A stretch of DNA of 40,377 nt from CAYYNQ01 sp964473105 (GTDB lineage: Bacteria > Sumerlaeota > Sumerlaeia > MVZB01). The stretch is taken from positions 1-40,377 of the forward strand of contig CAYYNQ010000069.1 of the NCBI GenBank assembly GCA_964473105.1, given 5' to 3'. The position numbers and the translations under genes were made by a program. Positions 6,352-15,657 of this stretch are shown here, in pieces. The notes under the pieces are model-generated. The model was not told the DNA's origin. It ran no database searches and worked only from the letters and a program-made list of their open reading frames with translations. Position 1 is the stretch's first letter. Every line of letters begins with the position of its first letter.

Positions 6352-8031
6352 ATGAATTCCATTGAATCTCAGGTGACCTCGCTGATCCGTCAGGCGATCG
6401 GCCGTTTTATCAAGCCGACGGGTGCAATATTACCCGAAGAGGAGTGCCTTCTTGAACAGCCTCGCAATCCGGATCATGGGGACTGGGCCTGTAATGTCGC
6501 CATGAAGCTGGCAAAGCCGTTGAAGGCCAGTCCCATGGGCATTGCTGAAGGCATAGTCGACCTGATTCCCGATAACAACCTGATTGATCCGCCCGTGATC
6601 GCCCCGCCGGGTTTTATTAACATTCGAATGTCGGGGCAGGCGGTTTCCCGTCTTATCTCGGGAATCCTTGGCGCGGGTCCAAGTTACGGGACGAGTCATG
6701 AAGGCGGCGGGAAAAAGGTTTTGATTGAGTTTGTGAGCGCCAATCCCACCGGTCCCCTGCATATAGGCCACTGCAGGGGAGCAGTGATCGGAGATGTGCT
6801 GGCACGACTTTTCGGCGCGACTGGTCATGAGGTCTCACGCGAGTATTATTATAATGATGCAGGTGTTCAGATGGAGAAACTGGGACTTTCCCTGAGGGCC
6901 CGTTACCTGAATGCCCTTGGTGAGGATGTTCCTGTCCCTGAAGATGGCTATCAGGGGGATTATATCAGGGAGATTGCCCGGAAGGTCAAGGATGCCCACG
7001 GCGCAAGCCTGAGGGACGAGCATGATCCAGGGGTTTTTACAAATCTTGCCACCGGACCTATTTTGGGGATGATTGAGGAAGACCTGAGATCACTGAAGAT
7101 CCATTTTGACACTTGGTTTTCCGAGACAAGCCTGCACCGATCCGGACAGGTCGATGATGTGATAGAGCGCCTCAAGGGTAAGGAGCATATCTATGAGAAA
7201 GAAGGGGCATGGTGGTTGAGGACTGTTGATTACGGCGATGAGAAAGACCGGGTTATCATCAAATCGAATGGAAATTATACCTACCTGACCCCCGATATCG
7301 CATACCATGAGTTCAAGTTCAGTCGCGGCTTCGACAGGTTGATCAACGTCATGGGTGCGGACCATCATGGTTATATCCCACGTCTCAGGGCCGCCATTCA
7401 GGCACTTGGTTACCAGTCGGGCCAGCTGGAATGCCCGCTTGTACAGATGGTGTCAATTCAGAGGGATGGACGGAAAGACAAGATGACAACCCGCGGTGGG
7501 ATCTACATCACACTTAAGGAAGTCATTGAGGATATCGGTCCGGACGTAACGCGTTTTCTTTTCCTGACCCGATCACCTGATAGCCAAATGACGTTTGATT
7601 TCGATGTGGCACGCGACACTTCTATGGATAACCCGTTATATTATGTGCAGTATGCGCACGCCCGCTGTTCAAGTATTCGTTCAAAGGCAAGGGAATCCGG
7701 CTTGGATCCTGATTCGTTTAGTGAAACTGACCTGTTAGGGCTGGACAGGCCCGAGGAAAAGGCAATTGTTCGCCAGATGGACCGTTTGCCCCATGTGATT
7801 ATTCAGGCAGTTCATGAGATCGATCCAATGCCGATGACGGTATATCTGCGAGATCTGGCCACATCGTTCCACAGTTATTATTCGTCGGGAAGCAAGGACC
7901 CCGACTTGAGGATCATTCGGGATGATGACAGGAATCTGGCCGCCGGTCGTCTAGCGTTGATCACGAGCCTGAGACAGACGCTGGCCAATGGGTTGAAACT
8001 CTTGGGTATCGACCCTCTCCATCGTCTTTAA
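6352..8031 (+). CDS. argS: Arginyl-tRNA synthetase
   Basis: This class I aminoacyl-tRNA synthetase charges tRNA-Arg in the cytoplasm. The ArgRS N-terminal tRNA D-loop-recognition domain covers residues 1 to about 95. The HIGH motif is exact (137-140) within NPTGPLHIGHCRGAVIGD. The second signature reads KMTTR (377-381), a variant of KMSKS, followed by the family's GxxxTLKEVIEDIG segment. The anticodon-binding helix bundle starts around NPLYYVQYAHARCSSI. The 559 residues are normal. The ATG at 6352 is chosen because AAAGGA lies 7 bases before it and the upstream 12 codons look non-coding. Two membrane-protein genes follow closely (8045 and 8809) and are probably co-transcribed. Confidence 0.97.
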   Translation: MNSIESQVTSLIRQAIGRFIKPTGAILPEEECLLEQPRNPDHGDWACNVAMKLAKPLKASPMGIAEGIVDLIPDNNLIDPPVIAPPGFINIRMSGQAVSRLISGILGAGPSYGTSHEGGGKKVLIEFVSANPTGPLHIGHCRGAVIGDVLARLFGATGHEVSREYYYNDAGVQMEKLGLSLRARYLNALGEDVPVPEDGYQGDYIREIARKVKDAHGASLRDEHDPGVFTNLATGPILGMIEEDLRSLKIHFDTWFSETSLHRSGQVDDVIERLKGKEHIYEKEGAWWLRTVDYGDEKDRVIIKSNGNYTYLTPDIAYHEFKFSRGFDRLINVMGADHHGYIPRLRAAIQALGYQSGQLECPLVQMVSIQRDGRKDKMTTRGGIYITLKEVIEDIGPDVTRFLFLTRSPDSQMTFDFDVARDTSMDNPLYYVQYAHARCSSIRSKARESGLDPDSFSETDLLGLDRPEEKAIVRQMDRLPHVIIQAVHEIDPMPMTVYLRDLATSFHSYYSSGSKDPDLRIIRDDDRNLAAGRLALITSLRQTLANGLKLLGIDPLHRL

Positions 8032-8044
8032 CAAGGATCTTTGA

Positions 8045-8812
8045 GTGAGTCTTATCAGCCGTATTTACCATCGTTTTTTTTGGCTGACATGGGAATCAAT
8101 CGGTTTTTGGATCCTATCTAGTCTTCTTTGTAGCTTGCTCTGCCTGTCGGTTGTTTTAATGCCTGCCGCTCTGGGGGGGATCCTTTACTGTGCTGCCCGC
8201 ACAGACCAAGATAAGGATGTGGCTTTGCGTGACTTCTGGTATGGCTTCTGGCATTTTGGACTGAGATCCTCGATTCTCGGTTTTTCTCTGGTCTTCCTAG
8301 TGGTTCTTATCATCGCAGACATCTCGTTCTACCTTAGTTCGGATGTCATGGAGGGATTCCATCCAATACTACGGATAGCGCTTGCCGGGATTCTCGGCTG
8401 GATCGGAATTTTCGGGTTGATCATACTGGCAACGACTTGGACATTCATGATTTACCAGGATGAAAACATTCCGAAGGTCCTCGGCCGTGGGATGGTTCTG
8501 ACCTGCATGCATCCATTCATCAGCCTGTATCTGTTCATGAACGGAATCCTTTTATTCCTCATTGTTCTTGTGTCAATTGTGGGCATCCCCCTCCTTTTGC
8601 CTGCTCTGGGCTCTATTCTGGCGGTCAGCCATGTTGGCGCGGTTCTGGAGTATTACGAGGAGAGGGAGGACAGGAAGTTGAGGCAGGAAATCCAGAAGCA
8701 AGGTACTCAGCCCGGCTCAATCCTGAAGGAACTGGGTGAAAGGGAGAGCCGGCGCCGTCTCAGATACGACAAGGGTTGGCGTGATATTCTCAGGCCATGG
8801 GAGATGAGATGA
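8045..8812 (+). CDS. Integral membrane protein, YesL/DUF624-like topology
   Basis: The GTG start at 8045 has AAGGA 7 bases upstream and lies 13 bases after argS. About five hydrophobic helices span residues 15-215, followed by a charged cytoplasmic tail of about 45 residues rich in Glu, Arg and Lys. The pattern of helices, with a short charged segment (ARTDQDKDVALRDFWYGF) after the first pair, resembles the YesL/DUF624 family, whose function is not known. No catalytic motif is visible. It overlaps the next gene by ATGA, so the two small membrane proteins probably act together. Confidence 0.72.
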   Translation: MSLISRIYHRFFWLTWESIGFWILSSLLCSLLCLSVVLMPAALGGILYCAARTDQDKDVALRDFWYGFWHFGLRSSILGFSLVFLVVLIIADISFYLSSDVMEGFHPILRIALAGILGWIGIFGLIILATTWTFMIYQDENIPKVLGRGMVLTCMHPFISLYLFMNGILLFLIVLVSIVGIPLLLPALGSILAVSHVGAVLEYYEEREDRKLRQEIQKQGTQPGSILKELGERESRRRLRYDKGWRDILRPWEMR

Positions 8813-9303
8813 ACCTGAATTACAATGATTCGGAAACTCATGACGACGAAGTATCTTATGCCACGAAAAAGGCGCGAAGGTTATGGAATATCGCGATGTT
8901 TTCACCGTTGCTGTATCTGATGATCGCCTGGATTCTGGAGTGGAATGAGATTGTCGATACAAGTCCGGATTCGATACACCCTTGGGACACATCTGTCATC
9001 CAGGGCGCCCTCATCGTCCTCTTGTGCCTGATAGGAGCCATGCTTGTCTGGCTCAGGATTGCGCGCGTTTCTCAAATTCGAATGAATCTGGATAATCGTA
9101 TGGTTGTGTTGACTCGCTGGACACGGAACTTTTTCCTGATGGCGGCAATATCCGATGTAATGGGCGTGCTGGGACTGATCTACTTTATGATCTCAGGGGA
9201 AAAATGGGCTGTGCTTGCGGGTGGGGTTGCTGCGTATCTCGGGTATCTTTTGGCATATCCCCGTGCATCTGAACTAGATCCACTCACAAAGCGTATGGGG
9301 TGA
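8809..9303 (+). CDS. Small membrane protein, four predicted helices, function unknown
   Basis: This 164-residue protein starts at the ATG of an ATGA overlap with the preceding gene's stop; an in-frame ATG at 8797 is an alternative. The first 25 residues are polar and acidic. Four hydrophobic segments follow in two hairpins: about 30-46, 64-84, 106-125 and 129-147. I recognise no family or active-site motif. Tight coupling to the YesL-like gene is the only functional hint. Confidence 0.7.
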   Translation: MNLNYNDSETHDDEVSYATKKARRLWNIAMFSPLLYLMIAWILEWNEIVDTSPDSIHPWDTSVIQGALIVLLCLIGAMLVWLRIARVSQIRMNLDNRMVVLTRWTRNFFLMAAISDVMGVLGLIYFMISGEKWAVLAGGVAAYLGYLLAYPRASELDPLTKRMG

Positions 9304-9370
9304 ATTTTTATGGCAGGGGTTATTGTCAATCAAGTCACCGATTGGGAATGTCAGGAATGAGCGGCCCCAG

Positions 9371-9919
9371 TTACGGAATAAAGTCACTTGCGCGGAAGAT
9401 ATCGCCGCGGCTGATTGTCCCGTTGGTGGGGTCGTAAAGTATGTAATTGAATCCTTCTACCTTGCCGTAAAAAAGACCGGCGGAATAGCCCGGATATAGT
9501 CTGAGTGGGTTGGTGTCGTCCTGACGGTCTGGTCCGTCGCTGGCCATCGCCCAACGTGATTCTTTGCCAACCGGCCGGGCCCCATAATCATAGGTTCCGA
9601 TGCTCCAGATCATGTTGATAGTCTTGAACGGGTCCCGCGGAATAGTTTCCAGATATGCAATGGGGGATGTCAGTGGCCTGAAAGCCCTGAAACGCAAGGC
9701 CACGGCGATTGGTGTGGGCGGATAATGGTTGTTATCCGTTGCATATGCCTCCAGCGCGGTTGCGAGAACACGCAGGTCCGACTTTGCCACCGATATCTTG
9801 GAGCGGATTTGTGCTTCCAGAAAGTTGGGCATGGCGATGACGGCTAGGGTTGCGACTATCGCAATGACCATGAGGAGTTCGATCAGTGTTAAGCCGTTCT
9901 TCTTCCAATCGGCATGCAT
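9371..9919 (-). CDS. Type II secretion/type IV pilin-like pseudopilin (GspG class)
   Basis: The N-terminus has the prepilin peptidase motif: a short basic leader ending in KKNG, then LTLIELLMVIAIVATLAVIA, with Glu at the fifth mature position and a hydrophobic helix for pilus packing. The first mature residue is Leu instead of the usual Phe. The segment NFLEAQ...SDLRVLATALEAY followed by DNNHYPP is the pattern of the large pseudopilin families of Planctomycetes/Hydrogenedentes-type genomes. The start at 9919 has GGAG upstream; the frame also allows 9943. It lies 42 bases after the Spy-like gene on the same strand. No secretin or GspE/F genes are nearby, so it is an orphan subunit supplied to a machine encoded elsewhere. 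Confidence 0.87.
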   Translation of the reverse strand: MHADWKKNGLTLIELLMVIAIVATLAVIAMPNFLEAQIRSKISVAKSDLRVLATALEAYATDNNHYPPTPIAVALRFRAFRPLTSPIAYLETIPRDPFKTINMIWSIGTYDYGARPVGKESRWAMASDGPDRQDDTNPLRLYPGYSAGLFYGKVEGFNYILYDPTNGTISRGDIFRASDFIP

Positions 9920-9961
9920 ATTCCGGTTTTCTCCAGCGGACATTGGGAGATATCTGGGGGT

Positions 9962-10498
9962 CTAACGATTGGAGGAATTGGGCGGTGGCCCCATGAATTT
10001 GTTCATTCTTTCTTCAATTCGCCCCTTTACTTCACGGATTTCATCGTCTGATACGCCTTTTTCCTGCATCTTTTGTATCCGTTTCTGTATGCGTGATCTC
10101 ATCATTTCACGCGCCTGACGCTGTTGCTCGGGTTTTAAGACTGAAAGCATCATTTGCATTCGTGTTCTTCCCTCATCGCGGCTTTTGGGTCGGCCCTGCT
10201 CCCAGATTTCTCGAATCTCCTGTTGTTGGTCCTCAGTGAGATTCAATTCATCCATGATTTTTTGCATTCCCTTGCGACGGTCTCGCCGATTTCGTGGCGG
10301 TCCTTCAGGCTTGGGATCCTTTTGGCCGAATCCGACTGGAGCCTGAGTCCCGGGGCCAGGGTCGTGTTTGGGTAACCCGCGGGTAAACTTGGAATAAGTA
10401 TTCCACCCATAAGCGGTGAGGGCCGCAATGAGAATCAACAGGCCGGGAATCCGGATTTTCTGTCCGAAACCTGGACGACGTTTCTGTTTCCCGATCAT
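9962..10498 (-). CDS. Membrane-anchored Spy/CpxP-like periplasmic protein (LTxxQ motif)
   Basis: A basic N-terminus precedes one hydrophobic helix (about 17-32), which should anchor the protein with its C-terminus in the periplasm. A Pro/Gly-rich linker follows to about residue 65. The helical part contains the family motif LNLTEDQQQEI and a second, looser repeat (LKPEQQRQA), both rich in Arg, Met, Gln and Glu. Members include periplasmic chaperones and metal or stress sensors such as Spy and CpxP. Start choice is firm: AAAGGTGAG lies just upstream of the ATG. No two-component genes are adjacent, so a chaperone-like role is as likely as sensing. Confidence 0.75.
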   Translation of the reverse strand: MIGKQKRRPGFGQKIRIPGLLILIAALTAYGWNTYSKFTRGLPKHDPGPGTQAPVGFGQKDPKPEGPPRNRRDRRKGMQKIMDELNLTEDQQQEIREIWEQGRPKSRDEGRTRMQMMLSVLKPEQQRQAREMMRSRIQKRIQKMQEKGVSDDEIREVKGRIEERMNKFMGPPPNSSNR

Positions 10499-10745
10499 AT
10501 TGACTCACCTTTAATACGGGATTTCAACGGTAAGTTATAGGGCCCGGCCACCCAATACAAAAAACAGGGGTGCATTTCTGAAAAATGGTTTGTTTGAATA
10601 TGAAGATGGTCCTTATTTATGAGGATTGCATTCCATATTATTCTAGGAAAATCACGCCCACCACTGGTGGGATTGGCCTTTGTCACGCATCTCATTCGTG
10701 ATCCGATGTCTCATTCATTCATGTCTTCACTCGTATATCCAAGGT

Positions 10746-12113
10746 TCATTTTTCATTTGTCCGGTGTGCAATCACAATCTCAACCCGCCTGTTCATTTTA
10801 CGGTTTGTTTTGGTCGAGTGATCTTTGACCGGGTCTTGATCGGCCCGGCTGACTACCCGGATGTGTTTCCCGGGGGTCGCCGTATTTTCCATCAGGTAAC
10901 GTCTTAAGCTGTCGGCCCTTGCGTAACCCAAACGCCAGTTGTCCGGAAACGGCATGTCCTTTACCGGTTCATTATCCGTATGTCCCTCGATGATGACTAT
11001 TCTATTCCTGATATTCGACAGGATCTTCCCGACCTCTGCCAAGGTGTCCCCGGAATTTGTCGCCAGCACTGTCGTGCCCCGGTCAAACAGGTCATCACTG
11101 GCAAGAACCAGCCTGACTCCACGGTGATCGTGAATGACCCGGCAGGGGAGCTTGAGGTTTCTGGACTCCAGACGCCGGGTGATTTCATTGCCAAGCCCCA
11201 TTAAGTCCCGGTCCCTCTGCAGATCGTGGCTGTTCGACTCCATCGCGCTCAATTTGTCCTCAGAGGCCTCAAGTTGTGCCGCAGACTCGGTGAGGCTGGA
11301 TTTGAGACCCGTAATTGTATCCATTGACTGGTCCAGTTCAGATTGCAGCTTGTGATAATTTTCAAGTGACACTGTCCCGCTGCTGGCTGCGGCCAGTTTT
11401 TTGATCTCATCACGGGCGAGCTCCAACTCCTCGTCGGTTGCAGCCAGCAGGCCCTCCATTTCATGAACATGGCCCTTTACACCGGAAAGGTTATCCTTGA
11501 GGTCCTGGATTTCCCCGGTTGCGGCCTGCAGGTTGATGGATGACTCGTCCTTTTCCTGTTTCAGGTCCGCGATATCGTTCTGAAGGCTGGCGATTCGATC
11601 ATCACGGTTCTGGATGTCAATTTTCATTTCCGCATTTTCATGGGTCAATTCCGCGTTGTAATCTTTTTCAGCCCCCAGTTTTCTTTGGATCTCGGCCATT
11701 TTGCTGCGTGCAGCATCCCGTTCGGCAATCATCTGCTGCAGGCTGCGTTCCAGTTTGCTGATCTTTAGTTCCAAGTTTAGCTTGAGCTCATGTGTGTCTT
11801 CCTGAAAAGCCTGATATTCAAGCCGGATGGATCTCAGGTCATCCCCGAGTTGTTTTTCCTGTTCAGTCTTGAGGGTTCTAGTCTGCTGCAGTTCATGTTC
11901 CTTGAGTTTGAGATCTTTGTCATGGTCCGCAACTTCATCCTCCAAGGACTGCTTGATCTCATAATATGCCTCGCGAAAACCGCGATTTTCCTCCTTGAGT
12001 TCGGATAGGGCCTTATCCTGTTCGACTGTGCGCGCCCTCAATATTTGCAACTCGGCACAACCCAGCCCGACCAGTGAGAATAGCAGAATGGGGATTGTTC
12101 GAAGCAGTTGCAT
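10746..12113 (-). CDS. Long coiled-coil envelope protein with C-terminal OmpA peptidoglycan-binding domain
   Basis: From the ATG at 12113 there is a signal-type hydrophobic segment ending GLGC, a relaxed lipobox, so this is probably a lipoprotein. Residues about 25-310 are almost continuous heptad coiled coil (rich in Leu, Glu, Lys and Gln). The last 130 residues form an OmpA-like domain: IEGHTDNEPV, then NWRLGYARADSLRRYL, then NRKMNRRVEIVI, with the Asp and Arg that bind diaminopimelate. The coil could span tens of nanometres, linking membrane and cell wall. The frame opens further upstream (GTG at 12215) but the signal peptide favours 12113. Organisation resembles OmpA/MotB-type anchors, but no MotA partner is present here. 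Confidence 0.85.
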   Translation of the reverse strand: MQLLRTIPILLFSLVGLGCAELQILRARTVEQDKALSELKEENRGFREAYYEIKQSLEDEVADHDKDLKLKEHELQQTRTLKTEQEKQLGDDLRSIRLEYQAFQEDTHELKLNLELKISKLERSLQQMIAERDAARSKMAEIQRKLGAEKDYNAELTHENAEMKIDIQNRDDRIASLQNDIADLKQEKDESSINLQAATGEIQDLKDNLSGVKGHVHEMEGLLAATDEELELARDEIKKLAAASSGTVSLENYHKLQSELDQSMDTITGLKSSLTESAAQLEASEDKLSAMESNSHDLQRDRDLMGLGNEITRRLESRNLKLPCRVIHDHRGVRLVLASDDLFDRGTTVLATNSGDTLAEVGKILSNIRNRIVIIEGHTDNEPVKDMPFPDNWRLGYARADSLRRYLMENTATPGKHIRVVSRADQDPVKDHSTKTNRKMNRRVEIVIAHRTNEK

Positions 12114-12628
12114 GGTTGATATAGAGACTTCTGTTTTTATGATTTCTGCCGGGTTCAGTCGGGACTGGGCGAATTCAGGGTCAGATCTTGAGGGATATTT
12201 CGTCTCGAAATCCACCGGGTTCCAGGCCGGTCATTAACAGGAGGACCCATCCGCCGGAAATCTGGATTGGTTTCATTTGACCTTGAAAACCTTTGCGGGT
12301 AATAGTCCTCCAAGCCGATCATCGTCAATCAACCGGATAGATTCAAGTGTTGATTCAACAAGAACCCGCCTGTGATCGTCATCGTGTTATTGGTCTTGGA
12401 TTTCTACGGGTTTACATCCGGGATCAGACATTGACTTTAAAGGTCTTGGTAGAGATGATGCCGTCCGTGAGCCACCACTCATGATATCGGTCGGGTCCTA
12501 AATTCGGGAAACCCCGGGAACCGTAGTCATTCTCAAAACCGATCAAACGCCTAGGTGGCTGTTGGTGGGTGGTCGAGAACGGTCGTTGCCAGGTGGCATG
12601 ACAGAGGAGAAAGTTGGATTGTAAAGCC
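12114..12628. other. Divergent intergenic region between the OmpA-domain gene and ppdK
   Basis: This is 515 bases with no convincing gene. It contains a 13-base palindrome (TGTTGA-T-TCAACA, 12348-12360) that could be an operator, and a TTGACT hexamer at 12431 without a clear -10 partner. A 70-codon minus-strand frame (12424-12636) overlaps the ppdK start and has no recognisable homology. No riboswitch fold was apparent. Confidence 0.45.
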
Positions 12629-15358
12629 ATGGCCAAAAAATATGTTTATTCGTTTGGATCAACGCTTACTGAAGGGCGGGGAAGTGACCGCAACTTGTTG
12701 GGGGGGAAGGGTGCAAACCTGGCAGAGATGACCCGGATCAATCTTCCGGTGCCACCCGGGTTTACAATCAGTACGGATGTCTGCACTTATTATTACAGGA
12801 ATAGCAACAAGTATCCCGATGGCCTGAAGAGACAGGTATCAGGTGCATTGAAACGTGTTGAAAATGAAGAGCAGAAGAAATTTGGAGACGGGCACAATCC
12901 ACTTTTGGTGTCCGTACGATCTGGCGCAAGGGATTCCATGCCGGGGATGATGGACACTATCCTGAACCTGGGCCTCAATGATGTTACAACGGAAACCTTG
13001 GCCGACAAAACCGAAAATCCCGGATTTGCATGGGATTGCTATCGACGCTTCGTGCAGATGTATGGTGATGTAGTCATGGGTGTCCAGCGTGAACGAAACG
13101 AGGCTCATGATCCCTTTGAGTATGTCATTGACTGTCTCAAGCAGGAACTGGGGGTGGAGCGGGATATGGATCTGGGAGTCCGGGGTATGTGTGAACTTGT
13201 TGATCGCTTCAAGCAACTGATACTCAAGAGAACCGGCCATGAATTTCCACAAGATCCCGATGAACAGCTCTGGGGAGCCATTGGGGCAGTATTTGGATCC
13301 TGGATGAATGATCGGGCAATTGTCTACCGCCGGAGATACAACATTCCTGCAGAGTGGGGTACTGCCGTCAATATTCAGGCCATGGTTTACGGAAACATGG
13401 GTGACACCTCGGCAACGGGTGTCGCCTTCACGCGTGATCCCGCATCTGGCGAGAGGGTCTTTTACGGGGAATACCTGATCAATGCACAGGGTGAGGACGT
13501 GGTTGCCGGTGTACGGACCCCAAAGCCGATCGCCGAGATGTCAAGGGACATGCCGGAGGCACATTGTAAACTGGAAAAAGTCAGAAAAACCCTGGAACGG
13601 CACTTTAGAGATATGCAGGATTTCGAGTTCACGATCGAGGACAACCGATTTTACATGTTGCAGACACGCAATGGCAAGCGCACAGGAGTGGCTGCTGTCA
13701 GGATTGCGTGCGAAATGGTGAAGGAAAAACTGATCTCGAGGGAGGATGCCGTGAAACGCATTCCTGCGGATTCACTGGAGCATATCCTAGCCCCTATCTT
13801 CGATACAACTGATGTCGTCCGGGCGAAGCAGGAGGGTGCTCTGCTGGCAACCGGTCTTCCCGCCGGTCCCGGCGCAGCCTCGGGCATGGTAATCTTCGAT
13901 GCCGATGAAGCTGTTGAGATTGCGGGGGAAGGGAGTCCGGTCATACTTGTTCGCCTAGAGACCAGCCCGGAGGATCTGCGTGGCATGATCGCTGCTGAAG
14001 GTATTCTAACCGCGCGTGGGGGCGTCAGTTCACATGCCGCTCTTGTTGCCCGGCAGATGGGCAAAGTCTGTGTATGTGGTTGCTCGGCAATGCAAATCGA
14101 TTATGCGAAAAAAACGTTGAAGATCGGTGGGCATATCCTGAGCCAGGGGGATTACCTCTCCATTGACGGGACCCTCGGCGAAGTCTATGCAGGGCGGATC
14201 CGGACCGCCCCATCGGAAGTGGTTCAGGTTCTCGTCGACAAATCGCTCAAGCCAGAAGAGAGCATGGAATACCAGAATTTCTCGAGACTGATGCGGTGGA
14301 CAGACCAGTTTCGCAGGATAGATGTCCGGACCAATGCGGATCATCCTGAACAGGCTATGATTGCCATTGCTTTCGGTGCTGTAGGGATCGGGTTATGCCG
14401 GACGGAACATATGTTTTTTGAGGGTAACCGGATTTATTCAATCCGTAAAATGATCCTTGCCGAAGAAGATGATGAACGAAAGGCCGCGCTCGCTGAATTG
14501 CTTCCCTATCAGCGCGAGGATTTCATAGGTATTTTCCGTGCAATGAAGGGTTATCCCTGCAATATAAGGATGCTTGATCCTCCGTTGCATGAATTTCTAC
14601 CGCACGAACCGGAGGCTCTTGTCGAAACTGCATCCCGGCTGAAAGTGACTCCCGCCGTGCTTAAATCAAGGGTGGCCACTCTTCATGAGGCAAACCCCAT
14701 GCTAGGACACCGTGGATGTCGCTTGGGTAATATTTATCCCGAGATTACAGAAATGCAGGTGCGGGCAATCTTTGAGGCCGCCGTCCACGTCATGAAGGAG
14801 GACAGAATCAAGGTCCGTCCCGAAATCATGATTCCGTTGGTTGGTTTTCCCAGGGAACTAGAACTCCAGTTGGAGGTCGTCAAGCGCGTCGCACAGGAGA
14901 TTCAGGAGAAGGCAGGCCGAAAAATAAATTACATGGTCGGCACAATGATCGAGATCCCCCGGGCTGCGCTGGTTGCCGATGAGATTGCGGAACATGCCGA
15001 GTTTTTCAGTTTTGGCACAAATGACCTGACCCAGACAACGCTTGGCATGAGCCGGGACGATTCCGCTAGTTTCCTGCCAAGTTATCAGGAGATGGACATC
15101 ATATCCGGGGACCCATTCGTGACACTCGACAAAAAGGGACCGGGCAGGCTGATGGACTGGGCCATTCGATCCGCAAGAAGTGTCCGCAAGGGTATCAAGC
15201 TGGGCATCTGCGGTGAACATGGCGGAGATTCGGCCACCGTAGAGTTTTGTCATGATCTAGGCTTGGACTATGTGAGCTGTAGTCCGTTCCGAGTGCCTGT
15301 GGCGCGACTGGCGGCCGCACAGGCGGCAATTAAGGGTGGTTTGGTGAGGGATGCATAA
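12629..15358 (+). CDS. ppdK: Pyruvate, phosphate dikinase
   Basis: The enzyme interconverts pyruvate, ATP and phosphate with phosphoenolpyruvate, AMP and pyrophosphate in the cytoplasm, serving glycolysis or gluconeogenesis. The N-terminal ATP-grasp domain begins MAKKYVYSFG and has GGKGANLAEM and SVRSGARDSMPGMMDTILNLG. The phosphohistidine domain has GGVSSHAALVAR, with His469 as the carrier. The C-terminal TIM barrel ends with GICGEHGG (Cys861, the proton donor) and SPFRVPVARLAAAQAA. Length (909) is full. The ATG at 12629 gives the canonical N-terminus; a GAGGAGA purine stretch lies 18 bases upstream, which is far for a binding site, so the frame's earlier TTG at 12614 cannot be excluded. The gene stands alone, and no regulatory protein (DUF299) is nearby. 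Confidence 0.97.
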   Translation: MAKKYVYSFGSTLTEGRGSDRNLLGGKGANLAEMTRINLPVPPGFTISTDVCTYYYRNSNKYPDGLKRQVSGALKRVENEEQKKFGDGHNPLLVSVRSGARDSMPGMMDTILNLGLNDVTTETLADKTENPGFAWDCYRRFVQMYGDVVMGVQRERNEAHDPFEYVIDCLKQELGVERDMDLGVRGMCELVDRFKQLILKRTGHEFPQDPDEQLWGAIGAVFGSWMNDRAIVYRRRYNIPAEWGTAVNIQAMVYGNMGDTSATGVAFTRDPASGERVFYGEYLINAQGEDVVAGVRTPKPIAEMSRDMPEAHCKLEKVRKTLERHFRDMQDFEFTIEDNRFYMLQTRNGKRTGVAAVRIACEMVKEKLISREDAVKRIPADSLEHILAPIFDTTDVVRAKQEGALLATGLPAGPGAASGMVIFDADEAVEIAGEGSPVILVRLETSPEDLRGMIAAEGILTARGGVSSHAALVARQMGKVCVCGCSAMQIDYAKKTLKIGGHILSQGDYLSIDGTLGEVYAGRIRTAPSEVVQVLVDKSLKPEESMEYQNFSRLMRWTDQFRRIDVRTNADHPEQAMIAIAFGAVGIGLCRTEHMFFEGNRIYSIRKMILAEEDDERKAALAELLPYQREDFIGIFRAMKGYPCNIRMLDPPLHEFLPHEPEALVETASRLKVTPAVLKSRVATLHEANPMLGHRGCRLGNIYPEITEMQVRAIFEAAVHVMKEDRIKVRPEIMIPLVGFPRELELQLEVVKRVAQEIQEKAGRKINYMVGTMIEIPRAALVADEIAEHAEFFSFGTNDLTQTTLGMSRDDSASFLPSYQEMDIISGDPFVTLDKKGPGRLMDWAIRSARSVRKGIKLGICGEHGGDSATVEFCHDLGLDYVSCSPFRVPVARLAAAQAAIKGGLVRDA

Positions 15359-15382
15359 AGGGATGTATCGTGAAGGAAGTCC

Positions 15383-15577
15383 TTGGGGTCGAAGGCTGTT
15401 GGCAAAGAGAAGCGGACTGGAAAGAAATCCCGTAAAACCGCAATGAAAACGGAAAAGAAATCGGGAGATGGATCCGCACGAAAAAACCGTCAGGAAAATA
15501 TCACGCTGAATTGTGGGGATCACAGGCTCAGTTTGGAACTGAAACCCATGAAGTTTCGGGGTGCGACAAGGCAGTGA
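15383..15577 (+). CDS. Possible small basic protein, unrecognised
   Basis: This 64-codon frame begins with TTG and lies 24 bases after ppdK, with AAGGAAG 3 bases before the start. The first 40 residues are Lys/Arg-rich with Gly and Ser; the last 25 are mixed (ITLNCGDHRLSLELKPMKF). It could be a real short gene read with ppdK, or chance. The start codon and short length make it doubtful. An internal ATG at 15443 would give a 44-residue product. Confidence 0.3.
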   Translation: MGSKAVGKEKRTGKKSRKTAMKTEKKSGDGSARKNRQENITLNCGDHRLSLELKPMKFRGATRQ

Positions 15578-15621
15578 TGGTTGCTGCTATTTCTTGTTCA
15601 AATCACGACTTCATGATTCAA

Positions 15622-15634
15622 GGGGCTTTGCCCC
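15622..15634. terminator. Short GC-rich hairpin between convergent genes
   Basis: GGGGC-TTT-GCCCC forms a perfect 5-base-pair stem with a 3-base loop between the convergent ppdK and metallophosphoesterase genes. Its position suits a transcription terminator, but there is no run of T after it on either strand, so it is not a standard intrinsic terminator. Confidence 0.3.
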
Positions 15635-15657
15635 GGGCTTTCGAGTCAGGTAGGGGA

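Noticed and set aside
7480..7494. KMTTR in ArgRS as a sign of inactivity
   Set aside because: ArgRS enzymes commonly vary at this motif (for example KMSTR forms), and all other motifs are intact.
12424..12636. 70-codon minus-strand frame in the ppdK upstream gap
   Set aside because: It overlaps the ppdK start, has no ribosome site, and resembles no family despite an aromatic-rich stretch. A gene remnant is possible but unsupported.
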